Positions 39,516-43,426 of a stretch of DNA of 43,426 nt are shown here, piece by piece. The notes below the pieces were generated by a model. That model was not told where the DNA came from. It saw only the letters and a list, made by a program, of their open reading frames with translations, and ran no database searches. Source of the DNA: Candidatus Chloroploca mongolica (GTDB lineage: Bacteria > Chloroflexota > Chloroflexia > Chloroflexales > Chloroflexaceae); contig NZ_SIJK02000041.1 of the NCBI RefSeq assembly GCF_004762035.2, forward strand, positions 1 through 43,426. Reading direction: 5' to 3'. Made by a program: the position numbers and the translations under genes. How positions within the stretch are numbered: position 1 is the first letter of the stretch; each line of letters starts with the position of its first letter.

Positions 39516-41609
39516 TTACTCTGGTGTATCCTCGCTCGTCTGGCGCAGGCTTTCGAGGGTTTTGCCGGTGCGTTCCAGATAGACGTTTGCGTAGATGTTG
39601 ATCGACGCCCAGCCGGTGATCTGCTGGCCCCAGGTATTGATCGGTATGCGCCGACCTTCGTACTCGACATCGTAGCCGCTTGCAATTGTGGCAACGGCAT
39701 TGGGATGGCCGGTAACGTAGACCCGGTCGCCGACGTTGATTCGCCCATCGGCAAGCATGCGCGGCAGCCGGTCGCGACTGGTACGCCGAGATGCAGTATT
39801 GTGCTCGATGTCGCTGCCAGCTCCGTAGCGTTCAGCCATCTCTGTGAGTGGCGTCATCGCGTACTGCTCTATCAACGCGAAGATCGCTTTGGCACGCTCC
39901 TCGACGAAGAAGCCGAACAGGCCGTCCCAGGTCTGTTCGTCAAGGATCTCGGCAGGAATGAGGTGGCTGGCAAGACAGTCCGCAAGCTGGGTATTCTTTT
40001 TCTGCCGCAGTTCATCCAGGTAGTCATGTGGTGAGCGTTTGCCGATGCGGATATTCAGGCGTTTGGGAATCAGGGTGCGATTGGCGACACAGTCGACCAG
40101 TTGCTCGGCCTCGTCGTTGTCCATATCGAGTTCGGGCCGGCTGGCAATGTAGGCACGGGGATAGATGTGATGGTCGTCGAGATCGCTTGTCGCCAGGCTG
40201 ATGCGCTGGGTGCTGCTCCAGTCGTGCAAGCCACTGGCATTGTAGGCGAGCAGGTTCAGCACACCACGATAGGTCAGGCTGGCACGCCGGGTGTAGCTGT
40301 AGAGGTCGGTCGGCTCAGTGATCAGTGAGCGCAAACGCCGGAAGTAACCGCGGGCGGTGATGGGTTGGCCATGTGCAATCTGGGTGAGTGCCTGGCTATC
40401 GGTGATGATGACCTCGTTCGTCGCCGTACTGTAGCGGTTTGCAAAGACTGAAGCCCAGTACCAGAACTCGACGAAGGCCCGTTGTTCCTCACTCATGCGG
40501 TCGAAGCCGCCGCCAATCTCGCGTAGGAAGATCATGAGCGGGATGAGCATGTTCTCTGAGGGCATCCAGTTCTGCGCTAGAATGAAGTGCTGTCCATCCA
40601 GATAGCGCAGTGTGGAAGCATAGAGTGTGCAGACCTCGTCCCAGAGCCGTTGGAAGTCGGCAGCCTCCAGGTGCTCAAGGATGTAGCTACGGTCGATCTT
40701 GATCTGCCCGCCCCGTTCGGTGGCACGAATGAAGGCAATCGTGCGCACGATAACCTCACGGTTCATCTGGAACTGGGTCTGGGTCTCGAACTCCTCGATC
40801 CGTTTGCGCAGGTTGAACCCGCTGTAGAGCTTGGCTGCCAGAATATCGATGAAGTTGAGCTGAATGCCCCGACTGTTGCTGCGCTCGAAGAAGAGGCAGA
40901 ATTTCTCCAGGGTCATATCGAGCAGGTAGAAAGCGACCATCTTCTGGCGTTTGTAGAGTTCAATCAGGCGTCGCAGTGTGCGCCGATAGATGCGCCGATC
41001 CAGCTTGATGGTGTCAGGGTCGGCTTCGGCAAGCTGTTGTCGGGCATAGGCCGAGGCCGCAAACCGCTCATCCATCTGTTCGTCATCCCAGTTCTCAATC
41101 TCGGCGGTATAGGCATCGACGAGGCGCACCGAGATGGCGTCGGATCGCTCCTCGCCGGCGAACTCTTCTAAAATCGCTTCCAGTTCGAACTGGTGCGGGT
41201 TGGTCTCGTGGCGCACGTCACGCACGATGCAGTAGACCTCGTCGATGCCGGTGATCGCGCGGTAGAGTGCGGTGATCCGCTGCTGGCCGTCGAGCACGAT
41301 GCGCAGGTTCTCGGTCTGTGCCCGACGCTTCATCTCGTCGCTGTCGATGGCATGGACGGTCAGTCGCCGATTGCTGCCCTTGCCTTTGCGCGGACGGGTG
41401 TCGATTTCGCGCAAGGTCATGCCAAAGGATGGCTTGCCATAGATGATCGTGCCGATGAAGATCTCCTTCACCAGCGAGTCGAACAGATCGTAGGTACGGT
41501 CGAGTTCCCAGCGGAAGTCGCGCTGGAACTCGGGGAGCATGATTGTCTGCTGCTGAATGCCTCGAATCGTGTCGAGGAGCGATTCGGTGCGGGATTGGGT
41601 GTCGTGCAT
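39516..41609 (-). CDS. DUF262/DUF1524 (GmrSD-like) nuclease with RAMA-like C-terminus
   Basis: This 697-residue protein starts with a DUF262 ParB-like NTPase domain: IMLPEFQRDFRW near residue 23 and LDGQQRITALYR near residue 106. A helical part follows. The DUF1524 HNH nuclease region near residue 475 reads DDHHIYPRAY with NRTLIPKRLNIRIGKRSP after it. From about residue 605 to the end is a domain resembling RAMA (NVGDRVYVTGHPNAVATIAS; INTWGQQITGWAS; TGKTLESLR), a domain linked to modified-base-dependent restriction. GmrSD-type enzymes cut glucosylated or otherwise modified phage DNA. Start 41609 follows GGAG. An ATPase gene lies 37 bp upstream. Confidence 0.85.
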   Translation of the reverse strand: MHDTQSRTESLLDTIRGIQQQTIMLPEFQRDFRWELDRTYDLFDSLVKEIFIGTIIYGKPSFGMTLREIDTRPRKGKGSNRRLTVHAIDSDEMKRRAQTENLRIVLDGQQRITALYRAITGIDEVYCIVRDVRHETNPHQFELEAILEEFAGEERSDAISVRLVDAYTAEIENWDDEQMDERFAASAYARQQLAEADPDTIKLDRRIYRRTLRRLIELYKRQKMVAFYLLDMTLEKFCLFFERSNSRGIQLNFIDILAAKLYSGFNLRKRIEEFETQTQFQMNREVIVRTIAFIRATERGGQIKIDRSYILEHLEAADFQRLWDEVCTLYASTLRYLDGQHFILAQNWMPSENMLIPLMIFLREIGGGFDRMSEEQRAFVEFWYWASVFANRYSTATNEVIITDSQALTQIAHGQPITARGYFRRLRSLITEPTDLYSYTRRASLTYRGVLNLLAYNASGLHDWSSTQRISLATSDLDDHHIYPRAYIASRPELDMDNDEAEQLVDCVANRTLIPKRLNIRIGKRSPHDYLDELRQKKNTQLADCLASHLIPAEILDEQTWDGLFGFFVEERAKAIFALIEQYAMTPLTEMAERYGAGSDIEHNTASRRTSRDRLPRMLADGRINVGDRVYVTGHPNAVATIASGYDVEYEGRRIPINTWGQQITGWASINIYANVYLERTGKTLESLRQTSEDTPE

Positions 41610-41646
41610 TGTAATACTCCACTGGAATAACGGGTGTTACATCTCC

Positions 41647-43426
41647 CTACAACCTCGTCTCTTGCTGAATGTAGTGCTGGAGCAACGGCACGGTGATCTG
41701 GTAGTGGCCATCCTCGGTGCGGGTGATGATCTCGCGGCGGGTCATGCGCCGTAGGAGCCGCCCGAAGCTGTCGTCGCTGCCGACCAGGGTGCGCAGTTCG
41801 TCGCCGCTGTGCGGGCGCTGCGCCAGCCGAGTCAGGACGGCTTCGCCAATGTCGCCGCCGCTCTCGGTGCGCCACTGATCGCTCAGATAGGCGCCGGTCT
41901 GTTCGGCGAAGAGCTGGGGCAAGATGGCGGTGAGATCGGCGGGGGTGGCTGTGTACCGACCCTGCGCGTTGAGCCGCTCGATCAGGCTGTAGGCCAGCAC
42001 TTGTAGCAGGAATGGCTGGCAGTGGGTCAGGCGCAGGATCTCGTCTTCGACCGGTGCCAGGGTTGCGGTGGGGAATGCAGGCGTGGGCTGCCGTAGCAAC
42101 CCGCGGGCGTCGGCCTGCTCCAGGAAACCGACCCGGATCGAGACGACGTTGATCAGGTGGCTGGCCCAGACCGGGCGCATTTCGTCGAGTTCGTGAACGC
42201 CCGCGAGCATGACGGCGATCTTGCGCCGATCCTGGATGAGCGAGCGCAGGATTTCCAGCACGCGCTCATCATAGGTGCCGCGGGTAATGCCTCGTTCGAG
42301 TCCTTCGTATTCGTCGAGGGCCAGCAGTAACACCTGCTCGCCAAGCCACTGTTCGACCTGGTCGATCCAGGACCAGAAGGCCGCCAGTGGTTCCCGTTCG
42401 GCCCGGTTGCGGTCGAGTCTGGGCATGTCGCTGCGCCGATTGCTCGCCCGCAGCGCCCGCTCGCGGATGTCCTGCTCCAGCCGTTCGAGCAGGGCCGGCA
42501 GGCTGTCGACCTGGGCCTGCATCGAGAGATCGACCGGCAGGATCTTGCTGCTCATACGCTTGGGCAGGAAGCGCAGGATCGAGGACTTGCCGCTGCGGCG
42601 CGGGCCAACCAGCAGCAGCGGCGTTGGGCGGCTGTTGTCGCCGACAAGCCGACTCAGACGCTCGAAGGTCGCATCGCGCCCACGGAAGACCTCATGGTCG
42701 CCGCTGCGGTCGGGTTCGAGCGGATTGCCTGAAGGTTTGTAGGGGTTGCGGATGTAGCCTCGGGCCTGGAGTTCGCGCTCGATCTGGTTGATGCGGTCGG
42801 CGATGATCCTGTCCCAGGCACCCAGCGTGGCCTGGAGCGGGGCCAGATCGGGGGTGGCCGACCAGAACCCGCCCTGGCGGGTCTCATCGATGTACTGGCG
42901 GGCATCGTGCAAACGGTTGATCTGGTTGTCAACACTACTGCCCGGCTCCAGCGCCGCAGCGACCTCCTTGCTGATGTCGCGCAGGGTTGGCAACAGCGAG
43001 CGCAACTGGGGCAGCAGATCGTCGTCGGCGGGCAGCCAGGTCAGGCTGTTGTTCAGATTGGCGATTGTGGGCAAACTCTGCGCCTGCCCGGCCTCGTTCA
43101 CCGTGAGCCGCACATAGGCCTGCAATGCCGCCCGGCGCTGGTAGGGATGCGCCGCAACCTGAGCCAGCACCTCGCGCCCTTCCTGCGGGTAGTGTCGGGC
43201 CAGGTTCACCAGAGCCCGGCTCAGCCAGGGGAAGGGCAGCACGGCCCGTTCGTCCCAGAGTGGCGGCAACCAGCGCGCCCGCGCCGGGGTAGGCTTGCCG
43301 AACGCAACCCGCAGCACCCCGAGCAGGCCGAATGGGTAACTCCAGAGGTGGAGTGATGTACTTACTGCGGCCACGCCCCCGGCCACGACCCCGGCCACGA
43401 CCCCGGCCACGCCCCCGGCCACGCCC
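41647..43426 (-). CDS. AAA/STAND-like ATPase with winged-helix end, N-terminus outside the window
   Basis: The frame is open at the window edge, so the true start is not seen. A hydrophobic and repeat-encoded segment (units of VAGV) near the edge leads to a helical part. The P-loop VGPRRSGKSSILRF follows at about 270 residues from the edge, then Walker B LLLALDEYEGLERG near 370, sensor-like sequence MLAGVHELDEM and a C-terminal winged helix (SGDELRTLVGSDDSFGRLL). The domain order resembles Orc1/Cdc6-like and STAND ATPases, such as those in defence systems. It is cotranscribed with the DUF262 nuclease 37 bp downstream and may be its partner. The role is not known. Confidence 0.75.
   Translation of the reverse strand, partial: GVAGGVAGVVAGVVAGGVAAVSTSLHLWSYPFGLLGVLRVAFGKPTPARARWLPPLWDERAVLPFPWLSRALVNLARHYPQEGREVLAQVAAHPYQRRAALQAYVRLTVNEAGQAQSLPTIANLNNSLTWLPADDDLLPQLRSLLPTLRDISKEVAAALEPGSSVDNQINRLHDARQYIDETRQGGFWSATPDLAPLQATLGAWDRIIADRINQIERELQARGYIRNPYKPSGNPLEPDRSGDHEVFRGRDATFERLSRLVGDNSRPTPLLLVGPRRSGKSSILRFLPKRMSSKILPVDLSMQAQVDSLPALLERLEQDIRERALRASNRRSDMPRLDRNRAEREPLAAFWSWIDQVEQWLGEQVLLLALDEYEGLERGITRGTYDERVLEILRSLIQDRRKIAVMLAGVHELDEMRPVWASHLINVVSIRVGFLEQADARGLLRQPTPAFPTATLAPVEDEILRLTHCQPFLLQVLAYSLIERLNAQGRYTATPADLTAILPQLFAEQTGAYLSDQWRTESGGDIGEAVLTRLAQRPHSGDELRTLVGSDDSFGRLLRRMTRREIITRTEDGHYQITVPLLQHYIQQETRL
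43369..43426. repeat. 12-bp tandem repeat (VNTR), cut by the window edge
   Basis: Units GGCCACGMCCCC begin at 43369, 43381, 43393, 43405 and 43417; the last is cut by the edge. They encode four-residue V-A-G-V/G units of the ATPase on the reverse strand, so copy number can change without frame loss. Confidence 0.9.

Overview
ORGANISM. The window is GC-rich bacterial DNA that looks like the chromosome of a member of the Chloroflexota, probably class Chloroflexia (a Chloroflexus/Oscillochloris/Roseiflexus-type filamentous bacterium). The reasons are two Agl23-type (TIGR03663-like) membrane glycosyltransferase homologues in tandem, one of them fused to NHL repeats, a plant/cyanobacterial-type carotenoid desaturase, a very large DUF2157/SCO7613-like membrane protein, a WD40-fused kinase-like protein and a CBS-linked pyruvate dehydrogenase operon. 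This placement is inference from gene content; no rRNA or tRNA gene was seen.

LAYOUT. 1-2.2 kb: a VanW-family cell-envelope protein. 2.2-6.2 kb: an operon of a CBS-pair/zinc-ribbon protein and pyruvate dehydrogenase E1-alpha, E1-beta and E2, behind a dyad-containing promoter. 6.2-8.7 kb: a two-subunit sodium:solute symporter behind four PhoB-like 11-bp tandem repeats. 8.75-13.6 kb: a small YcxB-like protein convergent with a 1472-residue polytopic membrane protein. 13.8-16.9 kb: an RpoD-like sigma factor and the GTPase TypA/BipA. 17.1-25.3 kb: an operon of two Agl23-like proteins, a degenerate APH-like kinase-fold protein, 6-phosphogluconolactonase and a molybdopterin oxidoreductase. 25.4-28.5 kb: a predicted pseudokinase with 14 WD40 repeats. 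28.5-31.3 kb: a MITE-like insertion, a carotenoid desaturase and a divergent clan-A glycoside hydrolase-like protein. 31.3-33.3 kb: an M-box magnesium riboswitch with two successive terminators and a short leader ORF in front of the transporter MgtE. 33.3-36.9 kb: a cysteine hydrolase with a structured 5' leader, an FAD-dependent oxidase and a DUF418 membrane protein. 36.9-37.7 kb: a gene-poor stretch with phased repeats and dyads. 37.7 kb to the end: a defence-type island with a RloA-like ATPase, a RloB gene with an internal deletion, a DUF262/HNH nuclease with a RAMA-like tail, and an AAA/STAND-like ATPase cut by the window edge.

HOW IT WORKS TOGETHER. The central region is housekeeping and envelope metabolism: acetyl-CoA production, solute uptake, surface glycosylation, carotenoid synthesis and magnesium homeostasis. 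The right end is accessory.

MOST UNUSUAL FEATURES. (i) A family of long, perfect hairpins of 21-25 bp with mostly 3-nt loops and no T-tract, four sharing the core GCCAGC-NNN-GCTGGC. Most sit after genes, but one is in the typA leader, one just before a start codon and one contains a stop codon. (ii) The M-box plus leader-ORF double attenuator. (iii) A MITE-like element whose 10-bp flanking repeat includes the stop codon of the desaturase gene. (iv) A possible new cis-regulatory RNA before the cysteine hydrolase. (v) Two kinase-fold proteins that appear to lack catalytic residues.
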